NCBI GenBank assembly: GCA_023935145.1 | Contig: CM043702.1 | Coordinates: 55,444,501 to 55,508,500 of the forward strand | Direction of reading: 5' to 3' | Origin: Bretschneidera sinensis | Lineage: Eukaryota > Streptophyta > Magnoliopsida > Brassicales > Akaniaceae | DNA length: 64,000 nucleotides | Shown: one piece after another, positions 1 through 10,640 of the stretch | How the letters are laid out: every line of letters begins with the position of its first letter | How positions within the stretch are numbered: the stretch's first letter is position 1 | Program-made: the position numbers and the translations under genes | The notes under the pieces: generated by a model | Told to the model about the DNA's origin: nothing | What the model saw: only the letters and a program-made list of their open reading frames with translations | Database searches by the model: none

Positions 1-8
1 AAACATTG

Positions 9-12
<4 letters not shown>

Positions 13-78
<66 letters not shown>
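13..78. repeat. (AT)n-(GT)n compound microsatellite
   Basis: An uninterrupted run of AT dinucleotides passes directly into a run of GT dinucleotides. It is typical plant intergenic simple sequence and likely polymorphic in length. Confidence 0.97.
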
Positions 79-1131
79 TTCATCTTTGAAATATATCGTT
101 TTCAAACAAATGCATGCTAATACTCAAATATATTCAAGTTTTTTTACATATTTTGAATCATTAAAACAATTGTAAGATCGGAATCAAATGAAAAAACTAC
201 ATAATATGTTTTATACATATTTTACTATACTTTGCACATTTTGTTATATTTTTTTAATTTTAAAAATCGTTGAGAGTATAAATTCATCATGTATACATTA
301 AGGATGCAACATCCACTAAATGAATATAGTTTTAATATGAATCTAATTCTTAAACCAAAAAAAATATTAATCAACATTATTAATTATAACCGATAAATTA
401 AACATACATATATAATCAAAATATAATTTTATACCATAATTCAATTCACATGAACAATCAAAATCATTCTTTAACTTTTTTATATAGTTGAATCTGTTAT
501 TACTTTCCCATGAATGGAATAAGAGCTAATTAGTTTTGAATTTGAGATTAAATAATTATATTAGTTAAAGATAAAACAAATAAATATTTTGAATTTGAAA
601 GTACTTGAATTTTATTTTTCAAAAAGTATTTTGATAAATAAATAATATTCACATCAACATATACATCATTGCTTACGTGACCTTTTAAGCGTATTCTATT
701 TATATATATTTAATGGATAGTCATAAAAAGAGACATTTTTGCTTTCGAAAAGAGGGTCAACATAATCATTTTGTATTAAGAGCCTAAGTTAGATTAAAGT
801 GTGTTTGTTATTGTGGTTGTGATATGGTGACAAAATATGTTTTTAAAATTAAAAATTTAAACTTTGTGTTTAATAAAATTTAATTACTAACCTTGTTAGA
901 AAAAATTGTAATACAAAATTTGAATTTATTAAAGCTACTCCAAGCTGCTACGAAAAACAATGTGTTTTGAAACGTAATAAAAATAATATTAAAAATATTA
1001 TTTGAATTAATGAAAATTCTTTATGCATAAAAAATTATTTATTATCCGTTTTAATTGTAAAAATACTATCATTATTATCTCTATTATAAATATACATGTA
1101 AATAACACTTAAAATACTTTAACCCTAAAGT

Positions 1132-1133
<2 letters not shown>
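79..1133. other. AT-rich intergenic DNA, no gene seen
   Basis: About 1 kb of very AT-rich sequence with scattered A and T runs. No open frame, splice pattern or transposon protein similarity was recognised on either strand. Confidence 0.7.

Positions 1134-1167
<34 letters not shown>
1134..1167. repeat. (TA)n microsatellite
   Basis: A perfect TA dinucleotide run next to the copia remnant that follows. Endogenous plant pararetroviruses are known to lie often in or beside AT dinucleotide repeats, and a pararetrovirus remnant begins about 1 kb to the right; the link here is only suggestive. Confidence 0.95.
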
Positions 1168-1170
<3 letters not shown>

Positions 1171-1451
1171 GTTACTCAACTGCTACCGCGATAGGCGGTC
1201 AGAGAATAACCCCAATACCATTATATGGTATGAGAGCATATACTAAACCTAAAAAGCCTACAGCCATGTAAGATATTTCTTTCTACTTCTCTTGAAAACC
1301 CTCCCTAACCCCACCGAATGTAACCCTGAAAACCCTCTCTCCACAACAGCCCCAGTCGTTGAAGTGACTGCCATCACTGATGTCGCACGGATCCCACTCG
1401 CTACCATCACTTCTGACATCATCGAGCCGGTGATCCCATTGCCGCTTAAAA
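1168..1451 (+). mobile_element. Stump of a Ty1-copia element (LTR tail, primer site, gag start)
   Basis: At 1,226-1,237 the sequence TGGTATGAGAGC differs by one base from the initiator-methionine tRNA primer-binding site TGGTATCAGAGC of Ty1-copia elements. An ATG follows at 1,265. About 180 bases further on, a frame reads IPLATITSDIIEPVIPLPLK, in the style of a copia gag N-terminus (conserved short Pro/Leu-rich stretch before the first conserved Trp). The frame then runs into a T tract and AT-rich DNA, so the element is broken off. Base composition is clearly less AT-rich than both flanks. The assignment rests on the primer site plus gag-like style, not on a full domain. Confidence 0.4.
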
Positions 1452-1945
1452 GTTTTTTTTTTTTTTTTGATAAATTCGAGTTTAAATTTAATGAATTAGA
1501 TCAATTAAAAATTTTATTAATAATTTTAAAAATTTTTATTAATAATATTAATATAAATATAAGATTTAAAATTTAATATTATCAATAAAAAAATTTAAAT
1601 TATTAATAAATTTTTTAATTAAAATAAACTAAATAATTAATCTCTGTCTCTCAAACGTGAGCAGGACCATGAAAAATGAAATATAATCATTATAAGATAA
1701 TATGAATTTGAATAAATTTGTTTTGAAATATTTATTTGAAAACGAGATTACAAATGAGTAGAAAAACATACAAATACAAGAGGGTAGAAAACTTTTATCT
1801 TTTCACACTCTTATACAAAGTTTTTCACTCGGAAAACACACTCTGCAACATTATTCGATTAATTAAATATTTATAGCTAGACAACGGATTTCAAATGGTT
1901 TGGAATCCGGAGTGCTGATTAAACGCAACTATTTACTTTTTGAAT
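1452..1945. other. AT-rich spacer, no gene seen
   Basis: A T tract is followed by AT-rich low-complexity sequence. No coding or structural feature was recognised. Confidence 0.6.
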
Positions 1946-2152
1946 AAATAAGATGCGTTGTCAAGCATCTTACTATGTGGCTTTGGACATTTGGGGCGGA
2001 AAAAAATGCGTTGTCAGGCTTACTGTTTGCCTTTGGACATTTGGGGTGAATAAAATGTGTTATCAGGCATCTTACTGTTTGCTTTTGGACTTTTAGGGCG
2101 GATAAGATACGTTGTCTGGCATCTTACTATGCTCTTTTGGATTTTTGAGCAG
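1946..2152. repeat. 51-bp tandem repeat, four degenerate copies
   Basis: Four successive units of about 51-52 bases start near 1,946, 1,998, 2,047 and 2,101. Each contains a variant of ATGCGTTGTCAGGCATCTTA followed by a variant of CTTTTGGACATTTGGGGCG. The array lies immediately beyond the 3' end of the pararetrovirus-like ORFs (which run on the minus strand), so it probably belongs to the viral noncoding region. That attribution is inferred from position only. Confidence 0.85.
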
Positions 2153-2179
2153 GTATTATTGCTTTTTATTTTTATTTAT

Positions 2180-3421
2180 TTATTTATTTTTTACATTGGA
2201 TGCTATTCTAATCTTATTCAGACAAATTGAAGGCATCATATGGGTCTTGTGCAAATTGTTTTGATGAACCAACTGGTTTGTCAAAATCGGATAGGTCATC
2301 AAGGGATTTTGTACTATCATCACTATCACTGGATAACTGAGATAGTTCTTCAAGCAATTTTTTCTTTTCTCCTTTTTCGAGAGATTTTGTTGTATGGAAG
2401 AATTTGCCTTGCTATTGCTATTAGTGACGAATTTTGAATATTGGAGATAATCTAAAAGCCATTGTTTGATAACTTGAACCTCGGCCATGGAGCAATCATA
2501 TTTTACCCACCATTTGATTTTGAAAATCCGTTTTAATACATTTATTGAATGTGGAGTCTCGATAATGACATAGTCCCATGAGAGAATCCATGGAACTGCA
2601 AATATTGTAACAACAAAAAAATAATTCAAGAGCATATACTTTTTCTGAATTAGTGTTTGATTTGAAATGGATTAATGAGTCCTTAATTGGCGTTGGAAGA
2701 ACAAATTCTCCTCCGAAAAAACATAACCAATCAAAGATCCATATCGGAAAGTTTTTGGGGCAATTTTTATCAAAGAATATAAACCAAGAATGAGATTTAG
2801 GTCGAATGAAGAATAGGTTATACCAGACCATTTGATAATCATGGTAATTATAAGTAAGAGGAATAAAAGGGTATAGAAAATGGTTTGGGTTGATAATAGT
2901 CTTTGATTTTGTCTGGAGTAATGATTTTATGGATTTTGCATTTAGAGAATGTGATGAACTTTGAGTCTAATTGATTTTTGGTGTGAGTGATCTTAACGGA
3001 TTTGGTATAAATTAATATAAGCTCATAGAATTTTTGGGTTTTTTTTTGGATATCTTCTAGTTCGAAATTGAAATCTGCAGGTAAAATATTGTTAGAGAAA
3101 ATATAATCATTGATAATATTGATATCATTTGTCGGTTTTGAAAGACTAGTGCATCTGATATATTCTTGACATGATTTTTGGATGTATTGGCTGGGGCAAG
3201 GATTTTGAGAGGAGGTTGATGATAGTGTTTGGGCATATGTTTGTGTGGATAGGTTTGGGGAATTCGTCAAGAGGAATGAATCTGTTAGACAATTTTGTTT
3301 GTTTTTGGGGTGTGTTTGGCTGGGTAGGTTTTTGTGTTTTGGTGGTATAATCCACCAGGCTTTGTGGTTTGTTAGAAGAAGATTGGGCATTCTGTTTCCC
3401 TTTTTGGGATCTTAAACTCAT
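2180..3421 (-). pseudogene. Endogenous pararetrovirus ORF2-like region, broken
   Basis: Directly downstream of the RT/RNase H region (the frame opens 2 bases after the end of that frame) lie overlapping minus-strand frames broken by stops and frameshifts. The N-terminal part is rich in Pro, Thr, Gln and Ser. It is followed by a block with YELILIYTKS and a CKIHKIITPDK-like stretch, then a Trp/Phe-rich segment containing SWFIFFDKN and later SWDYVIIET. I know this order (short second ORF with a Trp/Phe-rich C-terminal half) from endogenous florendovirus-like Caulimoviridae copies in plants. The function of that protein is not established. The copy is non-functional: at least two frame changes separate the recognisable blocks. 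Confidence 0.6.
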
Positions 3422-3423
3422 CT

Positions 3424-4357
3424 TGATTTGCTCTCAAAGTGTTTAGGTTTTGCAAAAATTCCCGAGTAAGAAAGTCAGGCAAATAATTGTTTTTGCCTTT
3501 GAAAAATTCAATATCAAAATCAAAAACACTTAATATTGCTTGCCATCTGGCAAAAATTTGTTTTGAAATAAGGTTTTGAACATCTTTTTGTAAAACTTCT
3601 TTTGCTGATTTGCAATCAATTCCTAGTAAAAAAGTTTTTCCATATAGATCTTCTTGAAATTTTGAAATACATAAAACAATGTATAAAATTTCTTTTTTGA
3701 TAGTTGAATAATTCTTTTGAGGTCCAAGCCATATACCAGAATGGAAACGGACAATTTGTTCATAAGTTTTATAAGGAAGAATTTGTTTGAAAATACCTCT
3801 TTATCTTATATCTGATGTATCAGTTTCAACAATGATTTTTGTGGTAGGATTAAGAATTCCTAAACAAGGAAGTCTCTTAACTCTAGATTTGAGGAGTTTG
3901 ACAATGTCAGAATGTTCTTGAGTCCATGGAATAAGATTTTTGCGTAGCTTTTTATATAAAGGTTCGCAAATTTGTCAAAGATTTGGAAAGAACTCAGATA
4001 TATAATTCAAACATCCTAAGAATCTTTGTAATTGGAGTTTTTCCTTGATTTCATCAGGAAATTTATATGCAAATTCTATGGATCTATCTATTGGTTTAAT
4101 AGTTCCTTGAAAAATATTTTGTCTTAAAAACTTGATTTTTGTTTGAAACAATTTCATTTTAGAAAGGGATAAGACTAAACTATTGGTCTTGATAATTTAG
4201 AAAAATATCCTTAACTGCTTGAAATGTTGATCAACCGATTTGGAGAATATTAGTATGTCATTAGTATATGCAATACTAAACTTAGAATAATCATTAAAAA
4301 TGTCATTTATGATATTTTGAAATTCAGAAGGTGCAAGATTCCCATTAGGCCCAAGAT
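3424..4357 (-). pseudogene. Endogenous pararetrovirus reverse transcriptase / RNase H, truncated
   Basis: Read on the minus strand, this is the C-terminal part of a Caulimoviridae polyprotein. The RT palm is present from an APSEFQNIIND motif through the place of the catalytic Tyr-x-Asp-Asp, which here reads YTND. It is followed by an FLGCLNYISEF thumb motif. An RNase H domain follows with VETDTSD and GIDCKSA acidic motifs, ending in LPDFLTREFL. At least two in-frame stops (near 3,975 and 3,804) and a frameshift break it. The coat-protein, movement-protein and protease parts are absent: similarity stops abruptly near 4,357. This is an old non-infectious genomic copy. Family placement is firm; florendovirus-like genus placement is likely from the adjacent ORF2-type frame. 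Confidence 0.8.
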
Positions 4358-4596
4358 GTTAAACTTTAGGGCTTGTGATTCGGGTTTGGCCCTAGATTTT
4401 CTTGCCCATTGTCTGAATTTACAGGCTTTAAATGAGGATGCCTTGAGCTGTTATCTTAAATTTTGAGAAGTGACAACGCATGTCCTAGGGTTTTTAAAGA
4501 GTCTAGATCTTTCTTGGTTTTGGAAAAAAGTGTTGCTTTGATGTTCGAGAATACTGTTGGGGTAATCATGCCTCCTTGTTCTTTGTGTGAGGAGCT

Positions 4597-4606
4597 CTAT
4601 ATAAGG
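4597..4606 (+). promoter_or_regulatory. TATA box for the antisense extra ORF
   Basis: CTATATAAGG lies on the + strand about 270 bases upstream of the ATG at 4,874, with a plausible untranslated leader between. It would allow the extra ORF to be transcribed opposite to the pol genes of the same element. No transcript evidence is available. Confidence 0.5.
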
Positions 4607-4639
4607 GAGGAGGCTTTCCTTTGTTTTCTACTTCATTTG

Positions 4640-4790
4640 CAACTATCAAAAGATTTTGAGAGCCTTTAGAGTTTGAGAGCCTTCAGAGTTTGAGAGCCCT
4701 TAAAGTTTGGGAGCTTGGAATTGTAGAAGCTTTTAGAGTTTAGGAATCTCAGAGTTTAAAAGCTTTTAAAGTTTGGGTGCCTCGGAGTTT
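4640..4790. repeat. About 22-bp degenerate tandem repeats (GAGTTTGAGAGCCTT)
   Basis: Variants of AGAGTTTGAGAGCCTTCAG recur about six or seven times between the TATA box and the extra ORF. It reads as an expanded leader repeat. No coding role is apparent. Confidence 0.75.
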
Positions 4791-4873
4791 CAATTAATGT
4801 GGGAAGCTAAGAGTCTTGAAGAAGCTAAACTTCTCAGAGTTCTCGATTGGTGAGTCTCCTCGTTCTTTCCCCC

Positions 4874-6797
4874 ATGTCTACTTTTGATGTTTACCGTGAT
4901 TGAGATAGTGCTTGTGATAGTGGTAGGGATGACAATAGGGGTAGTGAAGACGGTAGGAGTGGCAGTGGTAGTGAGAACAATAGGGGTAGTCGTGGTTTAG
5001 AAATTGAGGTAGATGATACCTTGAGAGATTCTCGTGCCCTAGTTCTTTATGAGGGAGGTGAGTCATCTTCCACCTCTTTAGAGGGCCACCATGCCATATG
5101 CGAGCTTCAAGAGGAGATAGGAGAGGATGAGAGACCGAACATAGGATTTACGGTGAATCTTGCTCCTAATAAGATGAAGGAGGATGAGCTCGAGTAGATA
5201 AGAATTACATATAGGGTCCCAAGGAATTCACACTTAGGAATGCTAGGATTAGGGACCGTGCTTATAATGATCTGAATGAGGGGGAGTTATGTGTCTATCT
5301 CCATCATATGAAGGCAGGACTTAGGTTCCCCATTCACATTTTTGTCTGTACTGTGCTTAAGCATTATGACACAGCTCTATGCCAGTTTGTGCCAAATTCC
5401 ATACGTTTCCTCATGGCGTTCATATATGTCAATGCAAAAGTAAAATGGGTAATGAACATAAGTGTTTTCAAGAGCTTCTTTCAGATTAATGAACTTAAGG
5501 AGAATGACTAGGTGGTGCTGGGTTCTAGGCCAAAGAGAGGTTATTGGAGAAGACACCTATGTGTATCAACCAATGGAAAAAGAGTTTTTTCTTTGTTCAG
5601 AGTGATAGGGGTTTTGAACTTCCTTCGAAGTGGGATTTGGATATGGTTAGGTCTAATAAGAAGCTAAACCTTTCGAGAATGGAGATAGAGACCTTAGTGA
5701 ATATGATTGACGGGTGGATAGACATTGAACTTCTATACCAAAACATTGAGTTGGCTAAGCTTGGACTTTGCCTTGAGGGTCCAACACTATAGATAAGTTC
5801 AATCTCTTTCCCTTATATTTGTTTTTCTTCTGTACTCATATCTTGTTCCTCTTTTGCAGCTATAGATGCATTGAGGGCCACTCAAAAGGAAACAAAGCAG
5901 ACCTAAAAAAGAAGCTTGATAAAGAGGCTCGGGTCATGGTGAACCAATCTTCTAGAAAGAAGGCTAACACGGGAGTTTCTCACAATCAAACTCCTCCTCT
6001 TACTCCCATCATGGTGGATGATGATGCTACCACTACTCCCTCTCCACCTCTTGTGAGGATTATTACCCCCATTCAGGCTCACCCTCCCTAAGTCTTCAGG
6101 CATGATTGGTATGTTAAGGTCAGTGACTTCTGCTTCAGGAGTGCCAACTTCGTTTGGGAGGACCTGATCAGAGAGATCCTCCCGAAGGACATGGCTATGC
6201 TGACCAGTAGCTCGTGGAGAGTCTTGTAATGATCGAGGGTTTGGCCTTTTAGGTAGCTCATAATCCTTTAAATTTCTTCATAATATTCTTGCTTTCATTC
6301 GAGGAGTTTTAACTTGTTTTATATTTTAGTGGAATATAACTTTGGGCATCCATTCATGCCAATGCCTCGACCAAGATAAAAAGTTGAGTGATTGCCACAA
6401 CTTTATCTAGATTTTGCGGGAGTCTCTCACAAAGCATGTTGTCGAGGCTGGTCCCTTGGAGAGGGGAAAGACTCTGTTGATCGAGGACTTAGAGGAAGCT
6501 TGGTCGAAGTAGGATGTAACTGAGGCTGAGATAGTGAAGCTCCGAGCTGAGAAAGAAGCTGCAGAAAAGGCCTTAGCAGATTTTAAAGAATCCTAGCAGC
6601 TTAAGTCAGCCATGAAGGTTATAACCAGACATTTCTATCTAAAGGGCTTTAAGGAGGCCAAGCAGTTGGCCTCGACGGCCTATCCTGACCAAGATTTCTC
6701 CATAGTAGAGATTCTTTCTGATGATGAGGGTGCTAGAGATGAGGGTGAGGACCATGCCCATGCTACTGAGGAGGAGGAAGATGTTGATGTAGATTAG
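4874..6797 (+). pseudogene. Antisense extra ORF of Tat-type element (gypsy-type transposon domain)
   Basis: A decayed plus-strand reading frame opposite in direction to the pol region at 7.1-11.5 kb. Blocks include LYEGGESSS, a MKAGLRFPIHIFVC segment followed by VPNSIRFLMAF, and a GKKSFFFVQSD motif ending in a WD pair. This is the pattern of the plant 'putative gypsy type transposon' domain (Transposase_28). A pyrimidine-rich intron-like stretch ends in GCAG at 5,859, a second ends near 6,330. The C-terminal part has a coiled-coil-like Glu/Lys/Ala segment (about 6,500-6,600) and a very acidic tail with DDEGARDEGED and EEEEDVDVD. Several stops and frameshifts occur. Extra ORFs of this kind, on the strand opposite to pol and placed between pol and the 3' LTR, are known in the Tat lineage; their function is unknown. 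Confidence 0.65.
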
Positions 6798-7077
6798 GAT
6801 TTCTCTTTTTTACTTTTTATACTTTTAGCCATCAGTGCCTGTTGTTAAAACCCTCTAAGTTAATAAAGATTTCTCTTTTTATTTTCCATTCAATTTTTTC
6901 AATGTCCATATTCTTTTTGTAATCAAAATAAGAGTTCGAGGGGGAAAGCTATGGGCCTTCTCCTTGGCATAGAAGAAACTTAAACCAAATTTTGTGAAAA
7001 TGGATTGTTTCTTTATTCAAAATATCTAGGGATTATATAAGCACTTGGAGAAAACTAGGAGGTTTTTGAAGGGATTC
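6798..7077. other. Spacer between convergent extra ORF and integrase
   Basis: This is the 3' flank shared by the plus-strand extra ORF and the minus-strand pol. It is T-rich on the + strand and contains AATAAAGATT near 6,862 that could serve as a polyadenylation signal for the extra ORF. No other feature was seen. Confidence 0.5.
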
Positions 7078-8722
7078 TACTGGTAGAACTTGCGGATATT
7101 CTCGGCATTCCTAGTGCACAACACTAGCTTGCCATCCAAGTCTTCAAGCTCGAATGTGCTAGCTCGGCAAACCCTCTTGATGCGGTAGGGACCCTTCCAG
7201 TTTGGGAGGAGTTTTCCTATCTTCCGGGTGGTGAGACACCTTATTCTTTCTCAAAACCAGGTCGTATAGTCTAAAGACTCTCTCTCGGACTCAAGATTTG
7301 TAGATAGGTGGCAAGCTTGATCTAGGCTTTTTCTTAGATCTCTTCAATCAAATCAGTGTTCATCTTGAAAGCCTCTTCGTTATCTGCTTCGTTGAAGCTT
7401 TGCACTCGTAATAATGGCGTCCCTATCTTGAGGGCTATAATAGCCTCAGACCTATACGCTAAGAAGAGCTGGTGATTAGTCCCAAAGAACATTTGGGAGA
7501 TGATTAGTCCATTGTTGGTTGGAATTGTCAAGCCTTTTCTTGATGCCCTGTAGTAAGGTTCAGTTGGTTACTTCAGCTTGTCCGTTTGCTTGAGGGCAGC
7601 AGACCGAGGAAAATCTTTGTTCGATCTGAAGGCCTTGGCAGAATGATTTAAATCGGGTGCTGTCAAACTGCGTACCATTATCGGTAACCAGTACCCTCGG
7701 TATGCTAAATCTACAAACAATTAACTTTTACAGGAGCCCTCGTGTGTGATGGTCAGAAATGCTAGCGAGCGGCTCGGCCTCTACCCACTTGGTGAAATAA
7801 TTGATGATTACATTCAGATGTTTCTTCTGGTTGAGTGCTTCTTAGAATGGTCCCTGATATAAATTCTTAACATGGCGAAGGGAAGATGGTTGGTGATTGA
7901 CGTCAAGAGGTTGGTTGGTTGCTGGGGTATGGAGGCATGTTCTTGAAAAGTCTTGCATTTTTTTACCATTTCAGCTGCATCACGACTCATTTGGGGCCAA
8001 TAGTAACCAGAGTTCTGTTGGTTACTTCGGCTTGTCTGTTTGCTTGAGGGTAGTTGACTGAGGAAAATCTTTGTTTAATCTGAAGGCTTTGGAAGAAAGA
8101 TTTAAATCGGGTGTTGTCAAACTACATACCATTATCGGTAACCAATACCCTCAATATACTAAATCTACAAACAATTGACTTTTATGGGAACCCTCGTGTA
8201 TGATGGTCAAAAATGCTAGCGAACGGCTCGGCCTCTACCTACTTGGTGAAATAATCGATGACTACAATCAGATATTTCTTCTGGCCAGGTGCTTCTCAGA
8301 GTGGTCCCCTGATATAAATTCCCAACATGGCGAAGGGAAGAGGGTTTGTGATTGATGTTAAGAGGTTGGTTGGTCGCTGGGGTATGGAGGCATGTTCTTG
8401 AAAAGACTTGCATTTTTTTACCATTTCAGCTGCGTCATGACTCATTTGGGGCCAATAGCAACCATGGTGAAGTATTTTGAATGCCAACACTCGACATCCG
8501 AGGTGGTTGCTACATATCCCTGAGTGCATAATCTGCGTCGGTAGCCCCTAGGCATTTTAAATAAGGTGTGATGAGACCTTTTTTATACAGTTGTCCATCA
8601 ATCATAGTGTATCTTAAGGTGTGAGAGATGAGCTTCTTGGCCTCTCTCTTTTGATCAGGGAGTATGCCGTCAACTATGTATTTGAGGATCGAATCCATCC
8701 AACTTGGCTCATTGGTGAGCAA
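7078..8722 (-). pseudogene. Tat-type Ty3/gypsy integrase, with internal duplication
   Basis: On the minus strand the region begins with a linker and the integrase zinc-binding part (HSGICSNHLGCR, then GCYWPQMSHDA and CKSFQEH, where the usual CxxC has lost its second Cys). It continues into the DDE core (VIDYFTK, LVTDNGTQFD, CCPQANGQAEVTN), a FLAYRSEAIIALKIG segment and a C-terminal domain ending in LVLCTRNAENIRKFYQ with a stop at 7,078-7,080. The core is present twice because of a 454-bp tandem duplication. Frameshifts and stops make it non-functional. It is the last pol domain before the antisense extra ORF. Confidence 0.85.
7557..8465. repeat. 454-bp tandem duplication inside integrase
   Basis: Bases 7,557-8,010 and 8,011-8,465 are two copies in direct tandem, offset by 454-455 bases and differing at scattered positions. 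Both span from the integrase zinc-finger end through the DDE core. For example, both carry ATTATCGGTAACCA and GGTATGGAGGCATGTTCTTG. The scattered differences mean the duplication is not recent. Confidence 0.93.
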
Positions 8723-9333
8723 CTTAATTGAAACTTCATTGATGCTCGGGTAGAGAGAGTCTCAAGGTAGACTACTTGAGCAAAATCATTATGTTTGGAG
8801 GAGGGCATTCGGGCTAAGGCATCTGCTTTTTTGTTCTCTATCTGAGGTACTTGGGTTATTTGGAATCTCTTGAAGGTTGCTGCATACTTGTGAGCCTTTT
8901 CGAGATACTTTATGATCTTTACAATCTTGGTCCTATATTCGTTGGTCATTTGATTCACAACCAACTGTGAGTCATTATGGGATTCTAAAGCTTCAGCAGC
9001 TAATTCTTTGGCGAGTCTTATTCCGGCGAGTAATGCTTCGTATTCAGCCTCGTTGTTTGAATCTTTGAACCTATATCTTAGGGTGTACTCGATTGCGAAC
9101 CCTTTAGGGCTACTGAGAATGAGGTTAGTCCCACTGCTTGTGTTATTAGAAGAGCCGTCCACATATAGTGTCCAACTCAGTGTCAACTTGGTTTCCTTGG
9201 GTACCTTGACTTCAACTGAACTGTCGGGAAAATTTGTTTCAGTTATGAAATCTGCCAGGGCATACGCTTTGATAGTCGTTCGTGGCTTGTTTCGAATATC
9301 AAATTTTCCTACCTCAATGGACCATTTGACCAA
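8723..9333 (-). pseudogene. Second (archaeal-like) RNase H domain of Tat pol
   Basis: A nearly open minus-strand frame. It begins with a short tail of the first RNase H and connection (VKWSIEVGKFDI, then AYALADFI). It then reads an entire RNase H fold: SWTLYVDGSSN (first catalytic Asp), FKDSNNEAEYEALLAGIRLAKEL (catalytic Glu), SHNDSQLVVNQM (catalytic Asp) and ENKKADALARM. A second RNase H between the ordinary RNase H and integrase is diagnostic of the Tat/Ogre branch of plant Ty3/gypsy elements. This is the best-preserved coding block of the element; the four acidic positions I can see are retained. Confidence 0.85.
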
Positions 9334-9339
9334 CCTTCC

Positions 9340-10640
9340 AAAAATGTCTAGCTTGTGGAGAACTTACCACAGGGGTTGGTTGGTGAGGAGAACTATGGTG
9401 CGAGCTTGAAAATATGGTTGGAGCTTTCGGGCGGTGATTAGGAAGGTGTATGCTAATTTTTCAATCGAGAGATATCATGTCTTAGCACTGTGCATGATTC
9501 GACTAACATAATAGATGAGTTTATGCATCCCGATGTCTTCTCGAATTAAGATAGAGGTTACCACGTCTTGGCTTGCTAATCAATAGAGGAAGAGTTCCTC
9601 CCCTATGATGGGTTTAGTCAGAAAGGGTCGTGAGCTTAAGTATTCTTTTAGTTCCTCGAATGCCCTTTGACACTCTTTATCCCAAGCGAAACCTTTAGCT
9701 TTCCTAATAGCTTTAAAGAAAGGTAAGCACCTTTCAGTAGATTTAGACATGAAGCGGTTGAGTGCAGCCACTTGTTCAATCAACTTTGCACTTCTTTAGC
9801 GTTCCAAGGAGGGTCCATATTCATTATTTTCTTTATCTTTTCAGGGTTGGCTTTTATTCCCTGCCGTGTTACCATGAAACCCAAGAATATTCAGCGATGA
9901 CTCCAAAGGCGCATTTGGTTGGGTTCAACTTCATTTGGTAGTGACAGAGTATCCCAAAAGCCTCCTTCAGATCAGACTCATGATCCTTGGCATTGACACT
10001 CTTAAAAATCTTATTGACTAGCCTCTGATAAGTCATTCCTGAATTCCTGAGTCCAAAGGGCATCACCTTGTAGCAATACATGCCTTGATCGGTGATAAAG
10101 GCAATCTTGGGTTGATTAGGCTTATGCATTAAAATTTGGTTGTACCCAGAGTATGCATCCATGAAACTGAGCAGCTCATACCCGAAGGTAGCATCAACCA
10201 ACTAGTTAATTTGAGGCATCGAAAAACTATCTTTTGTGTAAGCCTTGTTTAGATATGTAAAATCAATACAGATCCTCCACCGTTGGCTTTCTTGACCATC
10301 ACCAGATTGGTGATCCACTATGGGTAGTTGATCTCTTGGACAAAATCAGCCGTAAGGAGCTTGTCCACTTCTTCATTAATGGCACTCTGTCGTTCTGGAG
10401 CAAATGACTTCTTTTTTTGGACTATTAGTCAATGGTTAGGATCTATGTTCAACCGGTGAACAATAACTGAGGGATCAATCCCAAGCATATCGGAGGCTGA
10501 CCAGGCGAAAAGATCCTGATTCTTTCATATGAAAGAAATCAAAGATTCTTTACGGTCTTCGGAGAAACCAGACCCGATTAGCACAGTTTTCGAATCTCTT
10601 TTGTTTAGTGGGATAGGGATGAGTTCTTCTTCTGGCTATC
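9340..10640 (-). pseudogene. Tat-type Ty3/gypsy reverse transcriptase and first RNase H
   Basis: The minus strand shows, in order: DLFAWSASDM, VQEINYP, FMDAYSGYNQILM, FITDQGMYCYKVMPFGLRN, YQRLVNKIF, MKLNPTKCAFGV, then the connection and RNase H with FAWDKECQRAFEELKEYL and KLIYYVSR. The stretch that should carry the catalytic YVDD (between NKIF and KS) is missing, apparently as a clean in-frame loss of about 17 codons. Numerous stops and frameshifts are also present. RT is therefore dead, independent of the stops. Confidence 0.85.

Noticed and set aside
9008..9409. Plus-strand open frame of 133 codons
   Set aside because: Antisense shadow of the well-conserved RNase H domain of the Tat element.
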